Assembly: GCA_029857655.1 (NCBI GenBank)
Contig: JAOUGR010000033.1
Coordinates: 1-11,978, forward strand
Reading direction: 5' to 3'
DNA: 11,978 bases
From: Gammaproteobacteria bacterium
GTDB lineage: Bacteria > Pseudomonadota > Gammaproteobacteria > Steroidobacterales > Steroidobacteraceae
In this document: piece after piece, positions 1 to 6,752 of the stretch
Numbering within the stretch: the first letter of the stretch is position 1
How the letters are laid out: every line of letters starts with the position of its first letter
Notes under the pieces: model-generated
What the model was told of the DNA's origin: nothing
The model's input: the letters and a program-made list of their open reading frames with translations, nothing else
Database searches by the model: none
Made by a program: the position numbers and the translations under genes

Positions 1-834
1 CAGGATGGCTGGACGCGCCGCAGCATCGCCGGGTTGCGGTACGATCAGGCGCAATATGCCGAGGAACCCGGTTCCACTGCGCCGCCTGCGCTTCCTGCTG
101 ATCGCAAGCTCACCTATCCATATCTCCGGATCGAAGCTATCCAGGACGATTTCCAGACGACGCGCAATCTCAATCTGATCGCACGCACCGAGGATCTCCA
201 GTTCGGCACGCGTTACGCCCTCGAACTCGGCTGGGCTTCGACGGCCTATGGATCTGATCGCGATGCCGCGATTCTGCGTGCCGAGGCCAGCCACGGGTTT
301 CGCCTTCGTGGCGGCCGCTCCCTGTTCCTCACGGGCGCCTTGCAGAGCCGCGTCGAGAGCGGTTCGGCACAAGATGCGCTGTTGTCAGGCGAGCTTCGCT
401 TTTACCGGCAGACCAGCCCGCGCAGCACGTTCTTCACGTCGCTGACCGGTCAAGTGGGCCACAACCTCGACGCTGATCACGAATTGGTGCTCGGCGGCGA
501 GGACGGGCTTCGCGGCTATCCGCTGCGCTACCAGACCGGCGACGGCCGGGCGCTCCTGACGGTCGAGCAGCGAATATACACCAAGCGATCGCTCTGGAAG
601 ATTGCCGACATCGGCGGCGCCGTGTTCTTCGACATGGGACGTACCTGGGGAAATTCGGCATTCGGCCCGACCGAATCGCAAGGGTTGCTGAAGGACATCG
701 GATTTGGCCTGCGCCTCGGAAATTCCCGTTCGGCGCTGGGCAATGTCCTGCACCTGGACATCGCGTTTCCGCTCGATGGCGACAGCACGATCAGCGAAGT
801 GCAGTTCCTCGTGAGGACCAAACGCACCTTCTGA
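1..834 (+). CDS. Omp85/BamA-like outer-membrane beta-barrel protein, C-terminal part (5' end outside window)
   Basis: The reading frame is open from the first base of the window, so the start and any POTRA or other N-terminal domains lie upstream. The visible 277 residues are alternating polar/aromatic beta-strands typical of a 16-stranded Omp85 barrel. The loop-6 signature LGGEDGLRGYP lies at nt 490-522, with the (V/L)RG(F/Y) core at 508-519. A late strand FFDMGRTW follows at nt 625-648, and the protein ends in an aromatic residue (…RTF), as a C-terminal beta-signal does. Omp85 proteins insert or secrete proteins across the outer membrane (BamA, TamA, ShlB/FhaC). Which branch this is cannot be decided without the N-terminus; ShlB/FhaC-like or BamA/TamA-like are both possible. 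One base separates its stop from the next gene, suggesting cotranscription. Confidence 0.85.
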   Translation, partial: QDGWTRRSIAGLRYDQAQYAEEPGSTAPPALPADRKLTYPYLRIEAIQDDFQTTRNLNLIARTEDLQFGTRYALELGWASTAYGSDRDAAILRAEASHGFRLRGGRSLFLTGALQSRVESGSAQDALLSGELRFYRQTSPRSTFFTSLTGQVGHNLDADHELVLGGEDGLRGYPLRYQTGDGRALLTVEQRIYTKRSLWKIADIGGAVFFDMGRTWGNSAFGPTESQGLLKDIGFGLRLGNSRSALGNVLHLDIAFPLDGDSTISEVQFLVRTKRTF

Positions 835-835
835 C

Positions 836-1630
836 ATGAATATGAGCAACGAAGACCGCGACCTTCAAGCAAGCCGCCTGTTCTGGCGCCGCCATGCGCA
901 GTGGCCGGCTGTTTTTTTTCTGGTGCTGTTCGCGACCGTCATGTATTGGCACCTGGATCTGCGAATTGCAGATTCAGTCTTCTTCAGCCGGACCGCAAAT
1001 GACTGGATCGGTGCTCACACCTGGTGGGCGGTGGACCTGATACACACGGGCGGCGGCTGGTTCGTGCGCCTGATCGGACTTGCGGCCCTGTTGACGCTGG
1101 TTTCCGGTTTCTGGCTGCCGCGCCTGCGCCGTTGGCGGCGGGACGCCAGCTATCTCGTACTCGCCTTGATCCTGGTGCCCGGCGTGGTCGGAGCGCTGCA
1201 GCTGGTCACCAATGTCGACTGTCCGCGGAACCTCGATCAATACGGTGGTGACCGGCCCTATGTCGGCCTGCTGGCCGATCGCCCGGATGACCTGCCGCGA
1301 ACTGCCTGTTACCCCGGATCGCATTCATCCTCGGGCTTCGCGCTGATGGCATTCTATTTCCTTTCGCTCGGGCCGAGGCCGCGCATGGCGCGCTGGGCGC
1401 TGGCCGGCGCCATTCTGCTGGGAACCATCTTCTCCATTGGCCAGCAGTCCCGCGGCGCACATTTCCTGTCGCACGACCTGGCGAGTGCCGCGATCGCCTG
1501 GTTCATTCTGCTCGCGCTCTGGAAGGCGTTGCTGGCGCCCCCGTGGGGGCCGGACCGGCGACAGGTAGTAGAATCCGCAGTGGATGGCCGACGAAAGACA
1601 CCTGATCAAGCGGATGCTCGCGGGCGATGA
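836..1630 (+). CDS. PAP2-family membrane phosphatase
   Basis: This 264-aa polytopic inner-membrane protein has about five to six hydrophobic segments (around residues 23-40, 76-94, 106-124, 168-180, 185-202 and 216-232). The three PAP2 phosphatase blocks are recognisable: NVDCPRNLDQYGGDRPY (126-142), CYPGSHSSSGF (158-168, His163) and SRGAHFLSHD (205-214, Arg206 and His213). PAP2 enzymes dephosphorylate lipid phosphates such as undecaprenyl pyrophosphate, phosphatidylglycerophosphate or lipid A; the substrate here is unknown. The CPR..L..YGGDRPY and RGAHFLSHD forms match a proteobacterial PAP2 subgroup. The ATG at 836 is one base after the barrel gene's stop; a second in-frame ATG at 842 is an alternative, and neither has a clear Shine-Dalgarno site. 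The hydrophilic tail after residue 233 overlaps the sigma-factor gene by 47 bp. A run of eight T lies early in the gene (912-919). Confidence 0.9.
   Translation: MNMSNEDRDLQASRLFWRRHAQWPAVFFLVLFATVMYWHLDLRIADSVFFSRTANDWIGAHTWWAVDLIHTGGGWFVRLIGLAALLTLVSGFWLPRLRRWRRDASYLVLALILVPGVVGALQLVTNVDCPRNLDQYGGDRPYVGLLADRPDDLPRTACYPGSHSSSGFALMAFYFLSLGPRPRMARWALAGAILLGTIFSIGQQSRGAHFLSHDLASAAIAWFILLALWKALLAPPWGPDRRQVVESAVDGRRKTPDQADARGR
1537..1550 (+). repeat. Strong GC hairpin near the end of the PAP2 gene
   Basis: The sequence GCCCCCGTGGGGGC is a near-perfect inverted repeat (GCCCCC/GGGGGC around GT; in practice probably a CGTG loop). It lies 34 bases before the sigma-factor start codon. No T-run follows, so it is not a classical intrinsic terminator. 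It could modulate translation or transcription of the sigma factor, or be chance in GC-rich DNA encoding Ala-Pro-Pro-Trp-Gly. Confidence 0.35.
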
Positions 1631-2195
1631 ACGGGCGTTCGATGCTTTTTTCGAATCCTATTTTGCGCGCGTGTACCGGTTCGCGCTGCCGCGGCTGAAT
1701 GGTGATGTCGAAGCAGCGGGTGAAGTAGTGCAGGCGACATTAGCCAAGGCCATGCGCAAGATTTCCGGTTTTCGCGGCGAAGCCTCGCTATTCACGTGGA
1801 TCTGCCACATCTGCCGGAACGAGGTCGTGGATTACATCCGCGTGAATCGGCGGCACTCCCGTCATGTCATGCTGATCGACGATCAGCCGGAATTACGCAC
1901 GGCGATAGAAGCGATTGAGGCACCTGAAAGCTACGACCTTGCCAGGAATTACGGCCGCGCGGAGACCGGCCGGCTCGTGCAAACAGTGCTCGACCGGCTG
2001 CCGTCGAACTACGGCGATGCATTGGAGTGGAAGTACATTGAAGATCGCACGGTCGAGGAGATCGGCGTACGCCTCGGGATCGGGACTACCGCAGCACAGT
2101 CACTGCTGGCCCGCGCGCGCGTCGCATTTCGCGAGGCACTGGAAAAGGTTTTCGGCGCCGATGCCGCGGACATTGCCGCGGGGCTGGGTTCCTGA
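1584..2195 (+). CDS. ECF-type RNA polymerase sigma factor
   Basis: This 203-aa sigma-70-family protein of ECF architecture has region 2 at about residues 15-92. It opens with the typical LAGDERAFDAFFESYF, and the promoter-melting/-10 segment contains FRGEASLFTWICHICRNEVVDYIR. Region 4 lies at about 135-190 and includes LDRLPSNYGDALEWKYIED and a helix-turn-helix VEEIGVRLGIGTTAAQSLLARAR that would bind the -35 element. The ATG at 1584 gives the usual short ECF N-terminus and lies inside the PAP2 coding region in another frame (47-bp overlap), suggesting translational coupling. The FecR-like gene starts 9 bases after its stop, so the pair should form a sigma/anti-sigma module activating genes in response to an envelope signal. 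No SoxR-like or other extra domain is seen. The target promoters are unknown. Confidence 0.93.
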   Translation: MADERHLIKRMLAGDERAFDAFFESYFARVYRFALPRLNGDVEAAGEVVQATLAKAMRKISGFRGEASLFTWICHICRNEVVDYIRVNRRHSRHVMLIDDQPELRTAIEAIEAPESYDLARNYGRAETGRLVQTVLDRLPSNYGDALEWKYIEDRTVEEIGVRLGIGTTAAQSLLARARVAFREALEKVFGADAADIAAGLGS

Positions 2196-2204
2196 GTTCA
2201 TGCC

Positions 2205-3233
2205 ATGAATGAAATCGACATCGAGCTGGTATTGCGGGCGACGGCTCCCCGCGATCAGCCGCCGGAGGCCATCAGGCTCAAGGCGCGCGAGCACCTGCTC
2301 GGCGTGTGGCACGCCATCGTCGCGGAGCAAATCACTCGACGGCAGCTGCGTGCCAGCCTCGCGCTCGCGGCAGGACTCGTGGCGGTCGCAATCGGCACCT
2401 GGCTGGCCGGCCCGCTGGTCGCCGGACCCGGCGAAGCTGTCGCGACGGTGGCACTTGCCTCCGGGGAATTGCGCGCGAAATCGGGCTGGCTGGGCAACTG
2501 GAGGGTGGTCGGCCACGGCGACACAGTCTCAGTCGGGGACACCCTGATGACTGGTTCTGACAGTTTCGTCGCGGTGACGCTGCCAGGTGGTTTGTCTGCG
2601 CGCCTCGACAGTGACACACGCATCAGGATTGCGAGTGCCGACAGCATGACGATCGAGAGCGGCGCCTTGTACGTCGATGCCGGCCCGACGGCGGCGGACT
2701 CGACTGCCCTGAAAGTAATGACGCCCGCCGGGACCGTGCGCCATGTGGGCACTCAATACGAAATCCGGTTGCTCGGAGCACGGGTCCGCGTGCGCGTTCG
2801 TGAAGGTCACATCGAATTGAGTAACGACGCCGGTCTGGCCGCGCGGGGATTGGCCGGTGAGCAACTTACCATCGAACCAGGTGGGGTTGTTGAGCGCTAC
2901 GCGATACCGCGCTTCGGCGATTCCTGGGACTGGGTCGCGGCAGCGACACCGGGCATCGATATTGACGGGCGCTCGCTCGCGGATTTCCTGGCGTGGGCTG
3001 GCCGCGAACTGGGCCATGAAATCGAGTACGCAGACGCCGGCATCGAGGCGGACGCCAGCCAGATCGTCGTGCATGGCTCAATTGCCGGCCTGCCGCCGAT
3101 CCAGGCATTGCGGGCAGTACTCGCCACGACGCATTTGCAGGCTACCGTCGGCGACGGCCGCATTGTCATTGGCACTCAGGAAGCGGGCCTCCAGCCGAGC
3201 GTCACGAGCAGCAACGCGAACCCGGCGACATAA
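2205..3233 (+). CDS. FecR-domain anti-sigma factor with C-terminal STN-like subdomain
   Basis: The 342-aa protein has a short cytoplasmic N-terminus (1-47) and one membrane span at about 50-72, followed by the periplasmic part. The FecR domain (about 78-205) shows the typical pattern: ASGELRAKSG, GDTLMTGSDSFVAVTLPGG, DTRIRI and TPAGTVRHVGTQYEI. Residues 250-323 resemble an STN (secretin/TonB N-terminal) fold: GRSLADFLAWAGRELGHEI, then VHGSIAGLPPIQALRAVL and DGRIVIG. FecR proteins hold or activate their ECF sigma partner and read a signal from a periplasmic partner, usually the signalling domain of a TonB-dependent receptor. No such receptor is in this window. The usual FecR N-terminal DUF4880 region is not obvious. 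The last 58 bp, coding a Ser/Asn/Ala tail, overlap the opposing transporter gene. Only a weak GAG precedes the ATG. Confidence 0.88.
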   Translation: MNEIDIELVLRATAPRDQPPEAIRLKAREHLLGVWHAIVAEQITRRQLRASLALAAGLVAVAIGTWLAGPLVAGPGEAVATVALASGELRAKSGWLGNWRVVGHGDTVSVGDTLMTGSDSFVAVTLPGGLSARLDSDTRIRIASADSMTIESGALYVDAGPTAADSTALKVMTPAGTVRHVGTQYEIRLLGARVRVRVREGHIELSNDAGLAARGLAGEQLTIEPGGVVERYAIPRFGDSWDWVAAATPGIDIDGRSLADFLAWAGRELGHEIEYADAGIEADASQIVVHGSIAGLPPIQALRAVLATTHLQATVGDGRIVIGTQEAGLQPSVTSSNANPAT

Positions 3234-4366
3234 GCGACCGGGATCAGCCAGCCTTCACGCAACCATCTGCCGGTCGAGCGGGCTTCGGGATAGATCGCGC
3301 TGATCGCGACACCCGCTGAGGATCCGAACCACAGCATCGAGCCGCCAAAGCCCACGGCATAGGCAAGTACTCCCCAGTCGTAGCCGCCCTGCTTCAGGGC
3401 CATGGCCGTCAGCGGAATATTGTCGAATCCGGCCGAGACGAATCCAAGCGCGAGCGCCGTTTGCCACGATGCGCGCGGCAGCGATGCGACCGGCATCAAG
3501 GATGCCGACGCCACCAGGCACAGGAGAAACATCGACCCCTTGAACGCGCCGGGCAACACGCGCCAGTCTGGTGCGCGAATTCCAATCGTCAGCAGCAGCG
3601 CGATTGCGACGGTGACACCGATGAAGGGAAAGTCTTCTGCGAGATCCGGCAGCCTCAGATTGACGAACACATTCACCGTAACCGCACAGGTGAGCACCCA
3701 GACCACGACCAGGACGCGGACCCAGTCGATGCGGACCGACGACTCGGGGTCCTTGATAATGGGGGAAAATCTTTGCTGGCGCCGCGACTCCGCGATCCCG
3801 AACACGAACAGGGCTGCCACGGCCGCAACATAGGCATGTGCGACTTCACCGGGCGCGACGCCGCTGATCCACATCATCGTCGTGGTCGTGTCCCCGATGA
3901 CGCTGCCCGAACCACCGGCATTTGACGCGGCGACAATGGCCGCTATGTAGCCGATGCTCACGCGCGCACGGAACAGCGTGTGCGCCATCGCACCGCCGAT
4001 CAAGGCTGCCGCGATGTTGTCCAGGAACACGGACATGACGAACACGAGCCCGAGCAGCGCGAAGGCGCCGGTCCAGTCGTCGGGCAGGTAGCGCGGCAGC
4101 TCGGCCGGAATGCCGCTGTCTTCGAAGTGCCGCGACACCAACGCGAATCCCACCAGCAGCAGCAGCAGGTTGGTCAGGATTACCCACTCACGCGAGGCAT
4201 GCAGGACAAGGCCCGCCCAGCCGGCGCCGGCGGGAAACTGTGTGAAGGACCATTGATAAGCGATCACCACCGCAAGCCCGCAAGCCGCAATCGGAAGCGA
4301 GTACCGATGGAAGACAGCAACACCGAGCAATGTCAGACCGAAAAACAGGAACTCGATAGGTGGCAT
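3176..4366 (-). CDS. NhaD/citrate-transporter-type (ion transporter superfamily) permease
   Basis: This 396-aa, highly hydrophobic inner-membrane protein has about ten to eleven predicted spans. It shows the two-fold internal organisation of the ion-transporter superfamily. VFLDNIAAALIGG (113-125) plus SNAGGSGSVIGDTTTT (148-163) in the first half match FVSAGFDNIPLTAMA (309-323) plus VGFGGSMLWFGSSAGVA (338-354) in the second, with a DNI triad in each half. The first-half GDTTTTMMWISG segment is closest to NhaD-type Na+/H+ antiporters; CitM and ArsB-like carriers share the fold. Thus it moves Na+/H+ or a Na+-coupled anion such as a carboxylate; I cannot fix the substrate. It is the last gene of a minus-strand run after the amidohydrolase (37-bp AT-rich gap). 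Its 3' end overlaps fecR convergently by 58 bp. No Shine-Dalgarno motif is visible before the ATG. Confidence 0.85.
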   Translation of the reverse strand: MPPIEFLFFGLTLLGVAVFHRYSLPIAACGLAVVIAYQWSFTQFPAGAGWAGLVLHASREWVILTNLLLLLVGFALVSRHFEDSGIPAELPRYLPDDWTGAFALLGLVFVMSVFLDNIAAALIGGAMAHTLFRARVSIGYIAAIVAASNAGGSGSVIGDTTTTMMWISGVAPGEVAHAYVAAVAALFVFGIAESRRQQRFSPIIKDPESSVRIDWVRVLVVVWVLTCAVTVNVFVNLRLPDLAEDFPFIGVTVAIALLLTIGIRAPDWRVLPGAFKGSMFLLCLVASASLMPVASLPRASWQTALALGFVSAGFDNIPLTAMALKQGGYDWGVLAYAVGFGGSMLWFGSSAGVAISAIYPEARSTGRWLREGWLIPVAYVAGFALLLVTLGWRPAS

Positions 4367-4403
4367 TATTTATTTTCTATTTCAATCAGTTAGGAGATAT
4401 ATC
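4367..4403 (-). promoter_or_regulatory. AT-rich leader of the transporter gene, with a 12-bp palindrome
   Basis: This 37-bp gap is about 22% GC in a region otherwise far higher. Read on the minus strand it is an A-rich leader immediately before the transporter ATG, with no Shine-Dalgarno sequence. The perfect palindrome GAGATATATCTC spans 4394-4405 and includes part of the amidohydrolase stop codon. Possible roles are an internal promoter or operator, or an unstructured ribosome-docking leader; none is proven. Confidence 0.35.
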
Positions 4404-6230
4404 TCAGTTTGTATCGAGCGCGCGGTTGCCTGCATCTACGGCGCCTATCCAGTCCGGCGGACCCCACAGCGGCCACTTCCAATCTGCGGGAGACGAGCGG
4501 CAGCCACCGTCATCCCAGCCGGTCCAGCCGCGGCCGCGAACGACGCGTCCCGGCCGCGCCGCAGTCGGTTCACCGTCGCGGAGAGCTTCGATGCCATTGA
4601 CGATCACATGCGACACACCGGTCGCGTATTGATGCGGCTTCGCATAGGTCGCGTGATCCTGGATGCTCGCTGGATCGAGCACGACAATATCGGCGTAGTA
4701 GCCCGTCCTGAGTTGGCCGCGATCGCGCAGGCCGAGCACCGCGGCCGCCTGCGCCGTCATGCGGCGCACCGCATCCTCGATCGTCAGCAGTTTCTCATCA
4801 CGCACATAACGCGCGAACACGCGCGCGAAATTTCCGTAGCCGCGCGGATGCAGATTGCTCTTCAGGAACACGCCTTCGGCAGAAACGGCCGTTCCGTCGG
4901 AACCAAATGTCATGTACGGCAGCACGATCTGCCGGCGCACATTGTCTTCCGACATCATGAAGTAGATGGCACCGACGCGACTTTCGTCTTCGATCACCAG
5001 GTCGATCGCCGCGTCTTCCGCGCTCACGCCGCGCGCCGCCGCGATCTCGGCGAGTGTCCGGCCGATCAACGGCTTCAAGGCCGGATTCCTGAGCACGACG
5101 ATGAGCACCTGCTCGGGTCCGCCCGATGCCTGCATCACATTTTCCCAGCCCGCATCTCTCGCGCGCATCTCCGCCGCGACTCGTTTCCTGGTCGCGGGAT
5201 CGCGCAGGCGCGCGAACCAGGCTGCGTTCCCACCTGCCTGTACCCACGGCGGCATCGCGGCGTCGAGCCCCGTGCTGGCCGCCGGGTAGGCGTACATCTC
5301 AGCAGAGATCCGCAGGCCCGCATTTCGCGCGGCCTCGATGCGCGCGATTGCCTCAACGAGCTTCGGCCAGTTGTCGCGGCCGGCAGCCTTCAAGTGATAG
5401 ATGTCCGCAGGCGTGCCGGAGCGCCGTGCGATCTCGATTGTCTCGTCGATGGCCTCGAGCAGTCGGCGGCCTTCGCTCCGCATGTGGGTCACGTAGATTC
5501 CGCCGCAGCGGCCCGCCGTCTCTGCAAGCGCCACAAGTTCATCGGTCTCCGCAAAGAATCCTGGAGCATAGATCAGCGATGAACCGACGCCCAGCGCACC
5601 ATCCTCCATCGCGTGCCGGACGATGTCGCGCATGGCCTCGAGTTGCGCAGGCGTCGGATCCGTATCTTCCGAGCCGAGCAGATTCATCCGCACCGTAGCT
5701 GCGCCCACGTGTGATGCGACATTGAGCGACACGCCCTTCTTTTCGAGCAACTCGAGGTATTCGCCCAGCGTGGTCCACTCGACCGGATACTTGAGGTCCC
5801 CCTGCTGCGCAATCAGGTCTTCCTTCATGGCCGATGTCAGCGGACCCATTGATTCGCCCTCGCCCATTACCTCGAGGGTTACGCCCTGGCGCAGCTCGCC
5901 CTGCCCGCGGCCATCCACCAGCAGCGATTCATTCGACCAGCTCAGCATGTTGATGAAGCCGGGCGTCACGGCCCGGCCGCCGGCGTCGATTTCGCGACTG
6001 GCGTTCCCCGGCGCACGCGGCCCGACATAGGCGATGCGGTCACCGCGCACGGCCACATCACCGACGTAGCCCGGCTGCCCGGACCCGTCGTAGATCGTGC
6101 CGCCACGCACGACGAGGTCGTAGTCAGGCTCGCCCGCGCAGGACCACAGCAGCGGCAGGGCCACCAGACAGAACAGGCGTATGGGGTGTCTCATTGCGGA
6201 CGGAAGCCTACGAGACTCTGCTGACTTCAT
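4404..6230 (-). CDS. Lipoprotein amidohydrolase of the D-aminoacylase/N-acyl-D-amino-acid deacylase type, divergent metal site
   Basis: The N-terminus carries a lipoprotein signal: hydrophobic segment RLFCLVALPLLWSC with lipobox Cys31, so the enzyme should be periplasmic and lipid-anchored. The amidohydrolase composite beta-sandwich and barrel follow: YDLVVRGGTIYDGSG (37-51), VTPGFIN (88-94), YVTHMRSE (246-253, His249), IYHLKAAG (277-284, His279), TFGSDG (441-446, Asp445), SNLHPRGYGNF (458-468) and GYYADIVVLDP (510-520). The beta-1 HxH of D-aminoacylases is replaced by NMLSW (94-98), and the GNCG cysteine by GEGES (123-127), so at least the alpha-metal site differs. The tail after 560 is Trp-rich. 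The start at 6230 overlaps the DUF4399 stop as ATGA; an in-frame ATG at 6194 would give a more ordinary signal peptide (MRHPIRL…) and is a real alternative. The substrate, and whether it is active, are unknown. Confidence 0.85.
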   Translation of the reverse strand: MKSAESRRLPSAMRHPIRLFCLVALPLLWSCAGEPDYDLVVRGGTIYDGSGQPGYVGDVAVRGDRIAYVGPRAPGNASREIDAGGRAVTPGFINMLSWSNESLLVDGRGQGELRQGVTLEVMGEGESMGPLTSAMKEDLIAQQGDLKYPVEWTTLGEYLELLEKKGVSLNVASHVGAATVRMNLLGSEDTDPTPAQLEAMRDIVRHAMEDGALGVGSSLIYAPGFFAETDELVALAETAGRCGGIYVTHMRSEGRRLLEAIDETIEIARRSGTPADIYHLKAAGRDNWPKLVEAIARIEAARNAGLRISAEMYAYPAASTGLDAAMPPWVQAGGNAAWFARLRDPATRKRVAAEMRARDAGWENVMQASGGPEQVLIVVLRNPALKPLIGRTLAEIAAARGVSAEDAAIDLVIEDESRVGAIYFMMSEDNVRRQIVLPYMTFGSDGTAVSAEGVFLKSNLHPRGYGNFARVFARYVRDEKLLTIEDAVRRMTAQAAAVLGLRDRGQLRTGYYADIVVLDPASIQDHATYAKPHQYATGVSHVIVNGIEALRDGEPTAARPGRVVRGRGWTGWDDGGCRSSPADWKWPLWGPPDWIGAVDAGNRALDTN

Positions 6231-6646
6231 TGCACGGTGATCGAAATCGGCTCCGAGAATACCGGTGGTTGGTGGGGCCGGTGCAGGTAATCGGCGAGCA
6301 GCAGTTGCAGGCGGTGCTGTCCCGGCTCGAGATTCACGACGGCTTCGGTCTGGCCCTTGCCGAAATGCAGGTGATGCTCATCTGCAGGAACCGGCTGGCC
6401 GAATGGCGGCAATTCGGTGTCGATCAGCAGGTGGTGATGGCCTGTGCCAGTCATTTCCATGCCGGCCGGCGCGATGCCCATGCCGCTAAGCCCGAATCGC
6501 ACGGTGACAGGGCTTGTCACCGTGGCGCCGTCCATCGGCGAGATGATGTACACCCTTGCGTCCGGCGGTGACGTGCCTCGCGGCAGGTCCGCCGCTAGTG
6601 CCGTACCGGTCACGATCAACAGTGCCAGCAGATGTCTACCATTCAT
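6227..6646 (-). CDS. DUF4399 family periplasmic protein
   Basis: The 139-aa protein has a cleavable signal peptide (MNGRHLLALLIVTGTALA, cut before ADLPRG). Its single small beta-rich domain matches the DUF4399 pattern: VYIISPMDGATVTSPVTVRF, then GTGHHHLLID, HHLHFGKGQTEA and LEPGQHRLQLLLADYLHRPH. The histidine clusters are family features and might bind metal. The function of DUF4399 is not known. The frame continues upstream, but the extension is Arg/Ser-rich and unlike the domain. The ATG at 6646 has GGAG eight bases upstream and the signal peptide, so it is chosen. The stop overlaps the amidohydrolase start (ATGA), implying coupled expression and a shared periplasmic role. It is first in the minus-strand run 6646 to 3176. 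Confidence 0.85.
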   Translation of the reverse strand: MNGRHLLALLIVTGTALAADLPRGTSPPDARVYIISPMDGATVTSPVTVRFGLSGMGIAPAGMEMTGTGHHHLLIDTELPPFGQPVPADEHHLHFGKGQTEAVVNLEPGQHRLQLLLADYLHRPHQPPVFSEPISITVQ

Positions 6647-6654
6647 CGGGTTCA

Positions 6655-6658
6655 CTCC
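6655..6658 (-). promoter_or_regulatory. Shine-Dalgarno GGAG deciding the DUF4399 start
   Basis: GGAG on the minus strand lies eight bases before the ATG at 6646. It supports this start over longer in-frame versions that begin further upstream and lack a signal peptide at their N-terminus. Confidence 0.65.
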
Positions 6659-6748
6659 AGCTTTGCCGCTGATTATGCCTCGTCGGGCTGGCTCGCGCCC
6701 TGAGCCACCTGCACCCGCATGCTGATCGCACCGACGCATGGGCATCCT

Positions 6749-6752
6749 GGAG
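6749..6752 (+). promoter_or_regulatory. Shine-Dalgarno GGAG deciding the start of the 153-aa protein
   Basis: GGAG lies six bases before the ATG at 6759. It favours this start over the in-frame ATG at 6738, which has no such site. Confidence 0.6.

Noticed and set aside
4392..4411. AGGAG before TTG 4409 as a plus-strand gene start
   Set aside because: The spacing is long and the frame yields an Arg/Ser-rich 63-residue shadow inside the amidohydrolase gene.
4608..5582. Plus-strand open frame of 324 codons opposite the amidohydrolase gene
   Set aside because: Its product is Arg/His-rich without domain features, and the opposite strand encodes clear amidohydrolase motifs. It is a GC-rich antisense shadow.
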